Source: Saccharomonospora azurea NA-128
GTDB taxonomy: Bacteria > Actinomycetota > Actinomycetes > Mycobacteriales > Pseudonocardiaceae
Assembly (NCBI RefSeq): GCF_000231055.2
Contig: NZ_CM001466.1
Span: forward strand, 303,711-367,710
Reading direction: 5' to 3'
DNA length: 64,000 bases
The position numbers were made by a program, and so were the translations under genes. The notes below the pieces were generated by a model, which was given only the letters and a program-made list of their open reading frames with translations, did no database searches and had not been told where the DNA came from. Below are positions 1 to 9,322 of this stretch, one piece after another. The first letter of the stretch is position 1. Every line of letters starts with the position of its first letter.

Positions 1-1
1 G

Positions 2-166
2 CTGGGCGGGGGAGCCGGGCCCGCGCCGGCACCCACCACGGCGGCGTCCGCGCCGGCCGACCCGGCCGCGGTCGCACCCACGTCGGGCGACGACGACGTG
101 CACGAGGACGTGCGCCCCGACCTGCCGCGCCACTCCGGCACCCCCCACGACACATCGCACCTGTGA
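2..166 (+). CDS. C-terminal end of an unidentified protein (partial)
   Basis: An open frame enters from the left edge and stops with TGA at 164-166. The visible 54 residues are rich in Ala, Pro, Gly and Thr, then acidic (GDDDVHEDVRPD), and look like a disordered tail. The next gene starts 9 bases after the stop, so the two are probably cotranscribed. No domain is visible and no function can be given. Confidence 0.55.
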   Translation: MGGGAGPAPAPTTAASAPADPAAVAPTSGDDDVHEDVRPDLPRHSGTPHDTSHL

Positions 167-175
167 GGTCTCGCC

Positions 176-634
176 ATGCACCTGGCCACGTACCTGGGGC
201 TGCTGCACCAGTCGCTGACCACCCTCGGCTCCGCGTTCCGCGAGGTCGCTCGCGGGCATCGTGACGAACCGGACGTGTGGTACCTCTGCGGGCTCCTCGC
301 CGAACGGACCGAACGCCAGGCGGAAGCCCTCGTCCCGCTGGTGCGCCGCTACGGCGAACACCGCGAGTCCGAACCGGAGCGGTTGCACGCAGCGGGACTG
401 CAGGGTACCCGCTCCGGCCCGGTGGGATTGTTGCGCGACCTGCAGGACCTCTACACGCTCGCCAGCCTCACCGACATCACCTGGACCGTCGTGGACCAGG
501 CCGCCCAGGGGCTGCGCGACCGGGAACTGCTCGAGGTGGTCGGAACCCACCAGCGGGAGACCGCGCGACACCTGCTGTGGTTGCGCACCCGGATCAAGCA
601 GGCCGCCCCGCAGGCCCTCGTCGCGGCGAGGTGA
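176..634 (+). CDS. Small all-helical protein, possibly ferritin-like
   Basis: The 152-residue product is predicted to be almost entirely helical, with regularly spaced acidic and histidine residues (for example VGTHQRETARHLLW near the C-terminus). That recalls ferritin-like or four-helix-bundle proteins, but no complete metal-binding EXXH pair can be assigned, so the function is unknown. The ATG has a GAGG ribosome-binding site seven bases upstream, overlapping the stop of the preceding gene. The HPP-family gene follows after only four bases, so the three genes look like one transcript. Confidence 0.7.
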   Translation: MHLATYLGLLHQSLTTLGSAFREVARGHRDEPDVWYLCGLLAERTERQAEALVPLVRRYGEHRESEPERLHAAGLQGTRSGPVGLLRDLQDLYTLASLTDITWTVVDQAAQGLRDRELLEVVGTHQRETARHLLWLRTRIKQAAPQALVAAR

Positions 635-638
635 CGTC

Positions 639-1181
639 GTGGCCGACGACCCCGGAGGTGTGTTGGGTGCGGCCCGTCGGCGAGCCGGCCGGGTCGGGAC
701 GGCCGCCTACGCGTTCACGCTGTGCCTGGCGGTGCTGGCGGCTGTCGGTGCGATCGCCCTCGTCACCCGACAGCCGTACCTGTTCCCGAGCCTCGGCCCG
801 ACGGTCATGTTGTTCTTCGAGTCGCCGCTGGAGGAGTCGGCCGCGCCACGCAACAGCCTGTTCGGTCATGGTGTGGCCATCCTCGCCGGCGCGGGGTGTC
901 TCGTCGCCTTCGGGCTGACGGAGCACCCACCCGTGTTCGAGGAAGGCCTGACGGGCGCACGTGTCGGCGCGGCGGCGTTGTCGGTCGCCGTGACCGCGCT
1001 GGTCCTGCGACTGCTGGACTGCCCGCACGCACCCGCCGGCGCGACGACGCTCATCGTGAGCCTCGGGCTGCTGACCTCGGCCGGGGAGCTGCTGGCCATC
1101 GCCGTGGGCGTCGTGCTGGTCACCGTGTTCGCGGTCGCCTGCAACCGGGCGCTGGGAGTGCGGCAGCCACTGTGGCGGTGA
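639..1181 (+). CDS. HPP family membrane protein
   Basis: This is a 180-residue integral membrane protein with about four hydrophobic helices. It carries the two HPP-family signatures: PSLGPTVMLFFESP near residue 50 and CPHAPAGATTLI near residue 128. HPP proteins are poorly characterised; some plant and cyanobacterial members take part in nitrite transport. The GTG at 639 is chosen because it lies four bases after the previous stop and begins the family-like region. The open frame extends further upstream but only as overlap with the preceding gene. Confidence 0.75.
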   Translation: MADDPGGVLGAARRRAGRVGTAAYAFTLCLAVLAAVGAIALVTRQPYLFPSLGPTVMLFFESPLEESAAPRNSLFGHGVAILAGAGCLVAFGLTEHPPVFEEGLTGARVGAAALSVAVTALVLRLLDCPHAPAGATTLIVSLGLLTSAGELLAIAVGVVLVTVFAVACNRALGVRQPLWR

Positions 1182-1304
1182 TCGACCGCCCTCCGGTCGC
1201 AGCGTCCGACTCGGGGCGCGCATCGGACGGACGGGGGTATGGACCGGCGGCGTCGCGGGTAGGTCCCGGTGACGGGTTCGACCGTGACCGCGACTGGAGG
1301 CGGG

Positions 1305-2045
1305 ATGCTGACGAAGAACGTCGCCGACGGGATCCACTGCGTCGAGGACGCGTCGGTCAACTGGTTCCTCGTCGAGGAGGACGAACGACTGACCGTCGTC
1401 GACGCCGGCCTGCCGACCTCCTGGCGGTCGTTGCTGTCGGCGCTCGACGAACTCGGTCGTCGGCCCGAGGACATCGAGGCACTGGTGCTGACCCACGGCC
1501 ACTTCGACCACCTCGGATTCGCGGAGCGGCTGCGTTTCGAGGTCGGCGTTCCGGTCTACGTGCACGAGAACGACGTACCGCTGACCCGCCATCCGAGGCA
1601 GTACGGCAGGGACCGCCCGCTGTGGTGGTACCTGCTGACGCAGATCAAGGCGTTGCCGATCGCCGTGGGTTTCCTGGCCCGACGCGCGTGGTGGCCGCAG
1701 CCGATCAAGAAAGTGCACCGGATGCCCGAGGGCGTCCTGGACGTGCCCGGACGACCGCGAGTCCTGTTCACCCCCGGACACACGCTGGGACAGTGCGCGT
1801 TGCACTTCCCGGAACGCGACGCCGTGATCGCCGGAGACGCCGTCGTGACGCTCAACCCGTATCGCGGCACCCGGGGGCCGCAGCTCGTGTCCGGGGCCGC
1901 CACCGTGGACCCCGAGCGCGCTCTGCGCTCGCTGGACGCGATCGCGGACACCAAGGCCACGACGGTGCTCGTCGGCCACGGTGAAGCCTGGACCGGCGGG
2001 GCGGGTCGGCTCGTCGAGCTCGCCCGCCGACGTGGCCCTTCCTGA
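1305..2045 (+). CDS. Metallo-beta-lactamase-fold hydrolase
   Basis: The 246-residue protein has the metal-binding motif THGHFDH near residue 65 and further ligands in the FTPGHTLGQCALHF segment and the AGDAVV segment. This is the standard di-metal hydrolase arrangement of the glyoxalase II/MBL superfamily. The closing VLVGHGE segment supplies the last histidine. The start is the ATG at 1305, preceded by GGAGG at 1296-1300; an in-frame GTG at 1269 lacks such a site. The substrate cannot be deduced. Confidence 0.85.
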   Translation: MLTKNVADGIHCVEDASVNWFLVEEDERLTVVDAGLPTSWRSLLSALDELGRRPEDIEALVLTHGHFDHLGFAERLRFEVGVPVYVHENDVPLTRHPRQYGRDRPLWWYLLTQIKALPIAVGFLARRAWWPQPIKKVHRMPEGVLDVPGRPRVLFTPGHTLGQCALHFPERDAVIAGDAVVTLNPYRGTRGPQLVSGAATVDPERALRSLDAIADTKATTVLVGHGEAWTGGAGRLVELARRRGPS

Positions 2046-2170
2046 GTCCGTGAGCGCGGTCTGTGACCGAGATCAGCGCGCGTGACCCGACAGAGTGACG
2101 CCCCCCACGAGTACGCGGTGACGACGCTTCTATGCTGTCGCGAGCTCACCAGAGTCGGCAAGGAGGCGAC

Positions 2171-3592
2171 ATGGAGGACATCCTCAGCGAGATCAGCAGC
2201 GTGGTGTGGGGTCCGTTCCTGCTCATCCCGCTGTTGCTCGGTGCCGGCCTGTACCTGACGATCCGGTTGGGCGGGGTGCAGTTCCTCAAGCTCGTGCCGG
2301 CGCTGCGGCTCGCTCTCTTCAAGCGTCACGACGAGGGTGCGGACGGTGACATCTCCCACTACCAGGCGTTGACCACCGCCCTGGCCGCCACGGTCGGGGT
2401 CGGCAACATCGCCGGGGTGGCCACCGCGATCTACTGGGGCGGGCCCGGCGCGCTGTTCTGGATGTGGATCACGGCCCTGCTGGGGATGGCGTCGAAGTAC
2501 TCGGAGGCCTTCCTCGCGGTGCGCTTCCGGACCAAGGACGCGCGGGGCGAGATGTCCGGTGGTCCGCAGTACTACCTGGCGAAGGCCATCCCGAACCGGT
2601 TCGGACTCGTGCTGAGCATCGCCTTCGCGGTGTTCGCGGTCCTGGCGAGCTTCGGGATCGGCAACATGACGCAGTCGAACACGGTCGCCGCCTCGCTGGA
2701 GAGCTCGTTCGGCGTGCCGGCCTGGGCGGTGGGCGTCGTCATCACGATCGCGGCCGGAGCGGTGCTGATCGGGGGCATCAAGTCGATCGGCAAGGTCACC
2801 GCCTCGTTCGTCCCCTTCATGATCATTGTCTACGTCCTCGGTGGACTGGCCGTGTTGCTCCTCAACATCGGCGAGGTCCCGGCGGCGCTGGGACTCGTGT
2901 TCTCCGACGCCTTCACGGGCACCGCGGCGACCGGTGGCTTCCTGGGCTCGGCGTTCATCATCGTGCTGCAGTACGGCGTCGCCCGCGGCATCTTCTCCAA
3001 CGAGTCCGGACTCGGATCGGCGGCCATCGCCGCGGCCGCGGCCCAGACCCGGCACCCGGTCCGCCAGGCGATGGTCTCGATGACGCAGACCTTCATCGAC
3101 ACGATCATCGTGGTGACCATGACGGGACTCGTCATCGTCACCACCGGCACCTGGTCGTCGGGCATCGAGGGCGCGGAGATGACGGCGGAGGCCTTCACCC
3201 GCGGACTGCCGGGCGAGTGGGGCCACTACATCGTCACGGTGAGTGTGGTGTTCTTCGCGTTCTCCACCATCCTCGGTTGGGCCTACTACGGGGAACGCTG
3301 CATGGAGCGGCTCGTCGGTGTCCGCGGGGTCGTGCCCTACCGTCTGGTGTTCACGGTGGTGATCCTCATCGGGGCGACCACCGAGCTGAGCCTGGTGTGG
3401 ACGTTCTCCGACGTGATGAACGGGTTGATGGCGCTGCCCAACCTGATCGGGCTCGTGGTGTGCGCGGGGCTGATCGCCCGGGAGACCAAGCAGTACCTCG
3501 CGGTGGACCCCGATCTGCTGAACCAGCCCCTGGAGCCGACCCTGCACGGCACGGACGTTCTGCGGCGCTCCCGCCCCGACACCCTGACCTGA
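2171..3592 (+). CDS. Sodium:alanine (AGCS family) symporter
   Basis: This 473-residue membrane transporter has about ten hydrophobic segments. The AGCS-family region (GVGNIAGVATAIYWGGPGA) lies at about residues 77-95, followed by the conserved GMASKYSEAFLAVRFR segment. Members import alanine or glycine with sodium or protons. The start is the ATG at 2171 with an AAGGAGG site just upstream, not the earlier ATG at 2132. Its length fits the family (450-490 residues). Confidence 0.92.
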   Translation: MEDILSEISSVVWGPFLLIPLLLGAGLYLTIRLGGVQFLKLVPALRLALFKRHDEGADGDISHYQALTTALAATVGVGNIAGVATAIYWGGPGALFWMWITALLGMASKYSEAFLAVRFRTKDARGEMSGGPQYYLAKAIPNRFGLVLSIAFAVFAVLASFGIGNMTQSNTVAASLESSFGVPAWAVGVVITIAAGAVLIGGIKSIGKVTASFVPFMIIVYVLGGLAVLLLNIGEVPAALGLVFSDAFTGTAATGGFLGSAFIIVLQYGVARGIFSNESGLGSAAIAAAAAQTRHPVRQAMVSMTQTFIDTIIVVTMTGLVIVTTGTWSSGIEGAEMTAEAFTRGLPGEWGHYIVTVSVVFFAFSTILGWAYYGERCMERLVGVRGVVPYRLVFTVVILIGATTELSLVWTFSDVMNGLMALPNLIGLVVCAGLIARETKQYLAVDPDLLNQPLEPTLHGTDVLRRSRPDTLT

Positions 3593-3727
3593 GCACGCTC
3601 GGCGGCGGAGCGGTCGACACGTCGTCATGGGTCCTTCCCCCGGCATCGCGCCTTGGCCATGCTCGACAAGGCGTAGATCGCCTGTCGAGGTCGGAGATCC
3701 CGACCGCGGCGTGGAAAGGAAGGACCC

Positions 3728-4315
3728 ATGACGACGCGGACCAGCACATCGTCGACTCCCGAGTTCGCCGACCTCGTGTCCAGGGTGCGGGAGGTGGTGC
3801 ACAGCACCGAGAGCACCGACGGCGACACCACAGCCGAGGGAGTATCGGACGTCGCGACGCGAGTGGGCTCGGTGTTGTCCGACCGGCTGGCGGACGGTCT
3901 CCCGTTGCCCGAGCACCTGCGCTGGCACGATCCCGACCACTACACCCAGCACATCGTGCACGTCGAACCCTCCGGCACGTTCTCGATCGTCGCGCTCGTG
4001 TGGCTGCCCGGGCAGGCCACGCCCGTGCACGACCACGTGTCGTGGTGCGTGACGGGCGTCGTCGAGGGCCAGGAGACCGAAGAGGTGTACGAGGTCCGCG
4101 AGGTGGGCGGCCGGTCCCACCTGGTGCGCGTCGGTGAGACCGTCAACGTCGTCGGCGACGTGTCGGCACTCGACCCGCCGGGGGACATCCACCGGGTGCG
4201 CAACAGCTGCCAGGAGCTGGTCGTCTCGCTGCACATCTACGGCGCCGACATCCACCGACTCGGCAGCAGCATCCGCCGCGCCTACGACCTGCCGACACTC
4301 GACCGGGCGGAGTGA
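3728..4315 (+). CDS. Cysteine-dioxygenase-like cupin
   Basis: The 195-residue protein has the cupin iron-ligand pattern of the cysteine dioxygenase family: PVHDH near residue 99 and DIHRV near residue 156, with a conserved YTQHIVH segment in front. Cysteine dioxygenases oxidise L-cysteine to cysteine sulfinate; related enzymes use other thiols, so the exact thiol is uncertain. A GGAAGGA site precedes the ATG. It stands alone between the symporter and a convergent lipoprotein gene. Confidence 0.8.
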   Translation: MTTRTSTSSTPEFADLVSRVREVVHSTESTDGDTTAEGVSDVATRVGSVLSDRLADGLPLPEHLRWHDPDHYTQHIVHVEPSGTFSIVALVWLPGQATPVHDHVSWCVTGVVEGQETEEVYEVREVGGRSHLVRVGETVNVVGDVSALDPPGDIHRVRNSCQELVVSLHIYGADIHRLGSSIRRAYDLPTLDRAE

Positions 4316-4340
4316 GCGGCCCGGCTGCTCAGCGCGGCGG

Positions 4341-4755
4341 TCACTCGGTGGTCATCGCGGGCGGTGGGTCCAGGGGCGTGCAGCTGGGGGCCAGGTGCAG
4401 TGACGTCGCGAGGGTGCCGGAGCGTGCGGTGACTCGCTCCGGGGAAGGCGGTGCGTCGGCACCCGCGGGGAGTTCGTCCCGCAGTCGTTCGAGAGCGCGC
4501 GTCAACGTCGCGACGTAGCTGTCGGCGTCCGCGAGGCCCGAGGCGTCGAGAGCGGCCAGCTCGTCCAGCGCGTGCCCGACCGTCGACGACACCTGGTACG
4601 GCGCGGCTTCCGTCCCGTCCTCGGGCCGCAGTTCGTCGAGGGCGCTCACCTGCGCGCACACCGTCTCCGCCCACGCGACGAGTGCCCGGTCCGGTCGAGG
4701 AACAACCGGCGAGCAGGAGGAGACCGACGACGGTGACGGTCGCGCGAGGACGCAT
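4341..4755 (-). pseudogene. Small lipoprotein gene with a probable frameshift
   Basis: On the minus strand an ATG at 4755 begins a textbook lipoprotein signal (MRPRATVTVVGLLLLAGCS). The reading frame then turns into Arg/Gly-rich nonsense. A plausible soluble helical domain (ALVAWAETVCAQVSALDEL onwards) continues in another frame to the stop at 4341. The frame changes between about 4690 and 4712. A one-base deletion or a sequencing error would explain it. The restored protein would be about 137 residues. No family is recognised for the mature part. Confidence 0.6.
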
Positions 4756-4849
4756 GGGAGCCGCTCCTTCCCCTGAGCTGACCGGACGACGGTAGCCGTC
4801 CGGTCAGCGGAAAGGCGCGCTCGTGGCAGCAACCGGCCACCCGCCGGGA

Positions 4850-5893
4850 TCACCGGGTCTCGGTGGTCTTGCGGAGCCCGGCCGGCTGGTCGGGATTCAG
4901 ACCGCGCGCGACCGCGAGCCGCCACGCGAGCCGTTGCAGCGGCAGGATCTCCAGCACCGGCGCCAGGTCCTCGTCGAGAGCGGGCACCACAAGGTCGTGC
5001 GTGGGAAGCGGGCCCACGCGGAGGACGTCCGCTCCGCGCCGCGACACCTGGTCGAGCACGTCGGACATCGTGGTGCCGCCCGGACCCCCACCGCAGAACG
5101 CGAGCACGACGGTGTCGGACCCGACCGCCGCGATCGGTCCGTGCAGCAGATCGGCCCCGCTGTAGGAGCGGGTGACGAGGTAGCTGGTCTCGGCCAACTT
5201 CAGTCCCGTCTCGGCCGCCGAGGCCAGCGAGTAGCCGCGTGCCGTCGTGACGATGCGTTCGGCGAAGCGCAGGCGGTGCGCCGCGGCGTCGACCCGCTCG
5301 GCGTTGTCGTCGAGGCACCGCTGGGCCAGCTCACCGATCCGGTCGACGTCCGGACTCACGCCGCCCCGGATCTCCGACACCAGCAACGACAGCGCCAGCA
5401 GGCTCGCCGTGTACGTCTTGGTGGCGGCCACGGCGCGTTCCGGGCCCGCACCGATGTCCAGGACGTGTTCGGCCGCCGAACCCAGTGGGGAGTCCGCGGT
5501 GTTGGTCACCGCGACGGTCAGCGCGCCCCGGCGGCGGGCCGACTCGGTGACCTCGACGAGATCCGGAGATCCGCCGCTCTGGCTGACCGCGACGAGCAGG
5601 ACGTCGCGCAGATCCGGATCGGCGCCGTACAACGTGGTGGTCGACGGCGACACCGCACCCGCGGGCAGTCCGAGCTGGACCTCCACGAGATACTTCCCGT
5701 ACAGGGCGGCGTGTCCGCTCGAACCGCGAGCGGCGAAGAGCACGAAACGCGGTCGGAACCGTCGCACGTGCTCGGCGATGCGGGCCACGGCGGAGCGGTC
5801 CCGGGCGAGAGCGTCCAGGACCTGTGGCTGCTCGGCGATCTCCCGCGCCATCCAGCCACCGGGCTCGGTGCCGGGCACAGGGGTGGTCGTCAT
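4850..5893 (-). CDS. SIS-domain sugar-phosphate isomerase/deaminase/deglycase-like protein
   Basis: The 347-residue protein contains two SIS domains in the arrangement of the GlmS isomerase half. SIS1 has ARGSSGHAALYGKYLVE and AVSQSGGSPDLVE; AATKTYTASLLALSLL follows. Relatives include AgaS, type II NagB and the Amadori deglycases FrlB and FraB, so it probably acts on a phosphorylated amino sugar or a sugar-amine conjugate in the cytoplasm. It is the last gene of the ROK-led operon and its ATG overlaps the stop of the amidohydrolase gene (ATGA). The PfkB kinase two genes upstream would supply the phosphorylated substrate. Confidence 0.85.
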   Translation of the reverse strand: MTTTPVPGTEPGGWMAREIAEQPQVLDALARDRSAVARIAEHVRRFRPRFVLFAARGSSGHAALYGKYLVEVQLGLPAGAVSPSTTTLYGADPDLRDVLLVAVSQSGGSPDLVEVTESARRRGALTVAVTNTADSPLGSAAEHVLDIGAGPERAVAATKTYTASLLALSLLVSEIRGGVSPDVDRIGELAQRCLDDNAERVDAAAHRLRFAERIVTTARGYSLASAAETGLKLAETSYLVTRSYSGADLLHGPIAAVGSDTVVLAFCGGGPGGTTMSDVLDQVSRRGADVLRVGPLPTHDLVVPALDEDLAPVLEILPLQRLAWRLAVARGLNPDQPAGLRKTTETR

Positions 5894-6873
5894 GAGTGTC
5901 CTCCTCGGGGAAGCCGGAGCAGTCGAGCGGCGTTCCCGCCGAAGATCTTGCCGAGGTCGGTGTCCGGCATGCCCATCTCGTGGCAGACGCGGAGCTGGTC
6001 GGCGAGGTAGCGGTAGCAGTATCCGCGCGGGAACCACGACGAGTCGCTGCCGAACACGATGCGGTCCGGCCCGATCGTCTCGTAGCAGCGCCGGAACAGG
6101 TCCTCCAGCGTCAGCTTGTAGGGCATCCAGCGCACCCATTGGTTGGAGCCCGACGTGTCCACGTGCACGTTGGGACATGCCCAGCAGAGGAACAGCACCT
6201 GCTGCACGTGTTGCACCCCGAAGTGCGGGATCACGAACGGGATGCCGGGGTGGCGCTTGGCCACCGACTCCAACCACGCCGGCTCGATGTGGGCGTTGTG
6301 CGCGATCCCGCCACTCGACCCGCAATGTCCGAAGTGGATGAGCACGGGAAGCTCGTACTCCGCCGCCACCCGCCACACCGCGTCGGCCGCCGGGTCGTCG
6401 ATCCGGTGGGGAAGCAGGGGAGCGAACAGCTTGAGCCCGCGCAGACCGAGCTCGGTCACCGCGCGCCGAAGCCGCTCGGCCGCACCCGGTGCGGTGAGGT
6501 CGCGCAGGTTCGCCATGCCGGAGAAGCGCTGCGGGTGCCGAGCGACGAGTTCGGCGACCCGGTCGTCACCGCCGCCGGTGACGAAGGTGGCGTGGGCGAT
6601 GCCGTGCCGGTCCAGCTCGTCGAGCCACAGGTCGGCCTCCTCCTCCCAGGTCCGCTCGTCCGAGGGCTGCGGATCCGGGAAGTCCCAGGCCCGCCGCCAG
6701 CGGGCCGACTGCGCGGCCACGAGGTCCTGCCGTCGACGCTGAGCCTGCTCGTCGGGGTCGGCGCAGGTGAACTGACCGCCCGAGAGATCCCTCGTCGCCG
6801 GGTCCTGGTCGATGCGGAAGTGCAGGTGGAAGTCGACGATCTCGGTGCCCTGCACGGTGGGGACGCTGGTCAT
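5890..6873 (-). CDS. Amidohydrolase-2 family TIM-barrel hydrolase/decarboxylase
   Basis: The 327-residue protein starts with the metal-binding DXHXH motif (VDFHLHFR) near residue 14. It continues with LIHFGHCGSSGG, a PHFG histidine and a terminal VFGSDSSW aspartate, the metal-site layout of the amidohydrolase superfamily. Family members hydrolyse C-N or C-O bonds or decarboxylate aromatic acids; the substrate here is unknown. Its ATG overlaps the PfkB gene stop, and its own stop overlaps the SIS gene start, so translation of the three is coupled. Confidence 0.85.
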   Translation of the reverse strand: MTSVPTVQGTEIVDFHLHFRIDQDPATRDLSGGQFTCADPDEQAQRRRQDLVAAQSARWRRAWDFPDPQPSDERTWEEEADLWLDELDRHGIAHATFVTGGGDDRVAELVARHPQRFSGMANLRDLTAPGAAERLRRAVTELGLRGLKLFAPLLPHRIDDPAADAVWRVAAEYELPVLIHFGHCGSSGGIAHNAHIEPAWLESVAKRHPGIPFVIPHFGVQHVQQVLFLCWACPNVHVDTSGSNQWVRWMPYKLTLEDLFRRCYETIGPDRIVFGSDSSWFPRGYCYRYLADQLRVCHEMGMPDTDLGKIFGGNAARLLRLPRGGHS

Positions 6874-7841
6874 GCCGATACTCCGTCTCGTCGTGCGGGC
6901 AGGACGTCCGACGGGGAGAAGCGGCGGTCGTGCGAGGGCCTGCTGATGACCGTCGCGGCGACGCGCACTCCGTAGTCGGCCGCCTCGGTGGGGGAGTATC
7001 CCTCGGCGAGCCGGTGCAACAACCCCGCGTTGAAGGCGTCACCGGCACCGGTGGAGTCCTGCACGCGCACCTGCGGCGTCGGGCACTCCACGACGGCCCC
7101 GTCCGGGGACACCACGAGAGCGCCCTCGGAGCCGCACTTCACGACCACCGTCGTCCCACTGCTCTCCGCCACGGACCGCGCCGCCGCGGTCACGTCGGAC
7201 CGATCGGCCAGCGCGCGGATCTCGTCGGTGTTGGGCAGGAAGACGTCCACCTGTTCCAGCAGCCCGAGCACCTCGGCCCGGGTGGTCGCCGACCAGTTCC
7301 CCGGGTCCCATCCCGTGTCGAGCGCGGTCCGCGCGCCCGCATCCCGGGCGGCGGAGAACAACGCCCTGGCCCGCTCGTCGCGCAGCACCGGCAGCAGGAA
7401 GTAGCCCGACAGCAGCAGGAACCGGCTGGACAGCACGTCCGCGGGCACGGCGCTGGCGTCCATGCCCGCGAGCGCGCCGAGCGCCGACAGGAACGCCCGG
7501 TCGTGCCCGGGAGCCTCGGCGGCCACGGTGACCGAGGTCGACTCCCCGGCGGCGCGCACGAGGTGCGTGCGCAGGCCGGGCATGTCCAGTTCCGCGTCGA
7601 GCAGCCGGGCGGTGCCGTCCTCGCCGACGCGTCCGACGAGCACGGTGTCCCGCCCGAGCTGCGCGAGCGTGACCGCGGTGTTGGCGGCGGAGCCACCGGG
7701 ACGGACGGCGATCGAGGGCACGATCTGCTCCGTCCCGGGCGGTGGGAGCGCGGCGACTCCGGCCACGACGACGTCGAGGTTGACGTTGCCGACGACGGTG
7801 ATGCGGTCGGGCACGGTCTCGCCCGACACCACCGGGCTCAC
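6870..7841 (-). CDS. PfkB-family carbohydrate kinase
   Basis: The 323-residue protein has both PfkB signatures: the N-terminal glycine motif (RPGGSAANTAVTLAQLG) near residue 50 and the ATP/anion-hole motif DSTGAGDAFNAGLL near residue 255, where the Asp of GAGD is the catalytic base. It should phosphorylate a sugar or sugar conjugate. The start is a GTG at 7841 that overlaps the stop of the upstream lyase gene (GTGA). Together with the SIS protein it resembles the kinase-deglycase pairs of Amadori-compound pathways; that parallel is inference. Confidence 0.88.
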   Translation of the reverse strand: MSPVVSGETVPDRITVVGNVNLDVVVAGVAALPPPGTEQIVPSIAVRPGGSAANTAVTLAQLGRDTVLVGRVGEDGTARLLDAELDMPGLRTHLVRAAGESTSVTVAAEAPGHDRAFLSALGALAGMDASAVPADVLSSRFLLLSGYFLLPVLRDERARALFSAARDAGARTALDTGWDPGNWSATTRAEVLGLLEQVDVFLPNTDEIRALADRSDVTAAARSVAESSGTTVVVKCGSEGALVVSPDGAVVECPTPQVRVQDSTGAGDAFNAGLLHRLAEGYSPTEAADYGVRVAATVISRPSHDRRFSPSDVLPARRDGVSA

Positions 7842-9298
7842 TGACGGTCCCCGGCGAGCACGGCGTCGACCGCGGCGGTCAGTGCGTCCTCCGCCTGGCG
7901 CAGGCGGGCGCGGCGCGCGTCGAACTCGGTCGTGAGCGCACCGGCACGCTCGGCCACCCGCCGGGCCGTGGTGCGCACGGCCGCGGAGCCGGGGCCACCG
8001 GGTTGGGGCCGGTCCAGCACCTGTTGCGGTCGCAGACCCGCGGCCAGCGCGGCCTCCACGACGGTGTCGTCGGCCTCCAGGCCCGCCTCGGCGATCGCGT
8101 CGGCCACGAGCCTGGTGGTCCACGCGGCCGGAGGTGCCTGACGCACGAGGGCACCGACCACGGAGTGTGCGCCGCGCCAGGGCACACCCGCCGCGGCGAG
8201 GGCCTCGGCCACGGCGGTGGTCGTGGCACCGGTCGCGACGACGTCCTCCGGCGTGGGCGGCTCCAGCGGCTCCAGCTCACCGAGGAGGCCGTGCATGAGG
8301 GTGAGGAAGCGCACCGCGCGGTCACCGGCCCGCCACAGGTGCTGTTGCACGTCGGTGGTCGCGTTGTTGGAGTCCTCGTACCAGGCGGCACCCACGTTGT
8401 TCAGCGTCGCGGCGAGGTCGGCCGCCGCCGCCCCGGCCATCGAGCACATGTGTTCCAGCACCACCGGGTTCTTCTTCTGCGGCATGATGCTGGAGCCCTG
8501 GCAGTACGAGTCGGGCGTGACGACCCAGCGGAACGTCATCCAGTCCAGCATCGTGCGCGCCATCCGCGCCCCGGTGGCGAGGATGCGGGCCTGCACGGCA
8601 CCGGTGCGCACGAGGTGTTCGGCGCCCGCCACGGCCTCGTACGACGACGTGAAGGTCTCGCGGAATCCGAGCAGTTCGGTGAGGCGCTCCGACGCGATCG
8701 GCAGGTCCGTGCCCGCGAACGCGCACGAGCCGAGTGGTGAGACGTCGAGCTCGTCGTACACGGACAGCAGCTCGTCGGCCTGGCTGAGCAGCGCCTCGCC
8801 GTACCCGGCGAGCACGTGGCCGAGCGTGGTGGGCTGGGCCGGCCTGCGGTGGGTGTAGCCGACGATGAGCACGTCGGCGTGCCGATCGGCCTGCGCCGCG
8901 GCGACGTGCGCCGCCGCACACGCCAGCCGAGCCTGCTCCAGCACGTTCTCGCGCAGCACCATCCGGAACACACCGGCGTCGAGGTCGTTGCGCGACCGGG
9001 CGAGCTGCACATCCAACTCGGACGGTGCGAGGCCCGCGGCGGCGGCGAGTCGCTGCTCCACGAGGAAGTAGACGTCCTCGACGCTGCCGTCGAACTCCAG
9101 GCGGTCGTCCTCCTCGGCCAGGAGCCGCCGCAGCCCGGCGAGCAGCGCCCGCGCGCGTTCGGCGGGGAGCAGCCCCTGCTCGGCGAGCATCACGACGTGC
9201 GCGAGGCTCGCTTCGAGCATCGGCCGGTACAGCTGGGGCGCGGACTCCTCGAACGCGACCCTGAGGTGGTTCTGCCAGTACGTGGACAGACTAGGCAT
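7838..9298 (-). CDS. Argininosuccinate-lyase-like enzyme (aspartase/fumarase superfamily)
   Basis: The 486-residue protein carries the superfamily signature GSSIMPQKKNP near residue 270, which holds the catalytic serine loop. It also has the SRNDLDAG and YTHRRPAQPTT segments typical of argininosuccinate-lyase relatives. These enzymes split C-N bonds with release of fumarate. Its position in an importer operon without other arginine-biosynthesis genes argues for a catabolic paralogue, perhaps like ethylenediamine-disuccinate lyase, rather than ArgH. It ends with a GTGA overlap with the PfkB gene. Confidence 0.85.
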   Translation of the reverse strand: MPSLSTYWQNHLRVAFEESAPQLYRPMLEASLAHVVMLAEQGLLPAERARALLAGLRRLLAEEDDRLEFDGSVEDVYFLVEQRLAAAAGLAPSELDVQLARSRNDLDAGVFRMVLRENVLEQARLACAAAHVAAAQADRHADVLIVGYTHRRPAQPTTLGHVLAGYGEALLSQADELLSVYDELDVSPLGSCAFAGTDLPIASERLTELLGFRETFTSSYEAVAGAEHLVRTGAVQARILATGARMARTMLDWMTFRWVVTPDSYCQGSSIMPQKKNPVVLEHMCSMAGAAAADLAATLNNVGAAWYEDSNNATTDVQQHLWRAGDRAVRFLTLMHGLLGELEPLEPPTPEDVVATGATTTAVAEALAAAGVPWRGAHSVVGALVRQAPPAAWTTRLVADAIAEAGLEADDTVVEAALAAGLRPQQVLDRPQPGGPGSAAVRTTARRVAERAGALTTEFDARRARLRQAEDALTAAVDAVLAGDRQ

Positions 9299-9322
9299 GA
9301 GGCAACTTTCTCCGTTGTGCGG

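Noticed and set aside
2132..2170. Upstream ATG as symporter start
   Set aside because: The ATG at 2171 has a strong AAGGAGG site and matches the family N-terminus; the 13 extra residues contain the ribosome-binding site itself.
1556..4255. Very long minus-strand open frame (about 900 codons)
   Set aside because: It is antisense to the well-supported hydrolase, symporter and cupin genes, is rich in Arg/His/Asp without domains, and arises from high-GC codon bias.
7838..9298. Calling the lyase ArgH (argininosuccinate lyase of arginine synthesis)
   Set aside because: It lies in an importer-catabolism operon with no arginine genes, so only the superfamily level is supported.
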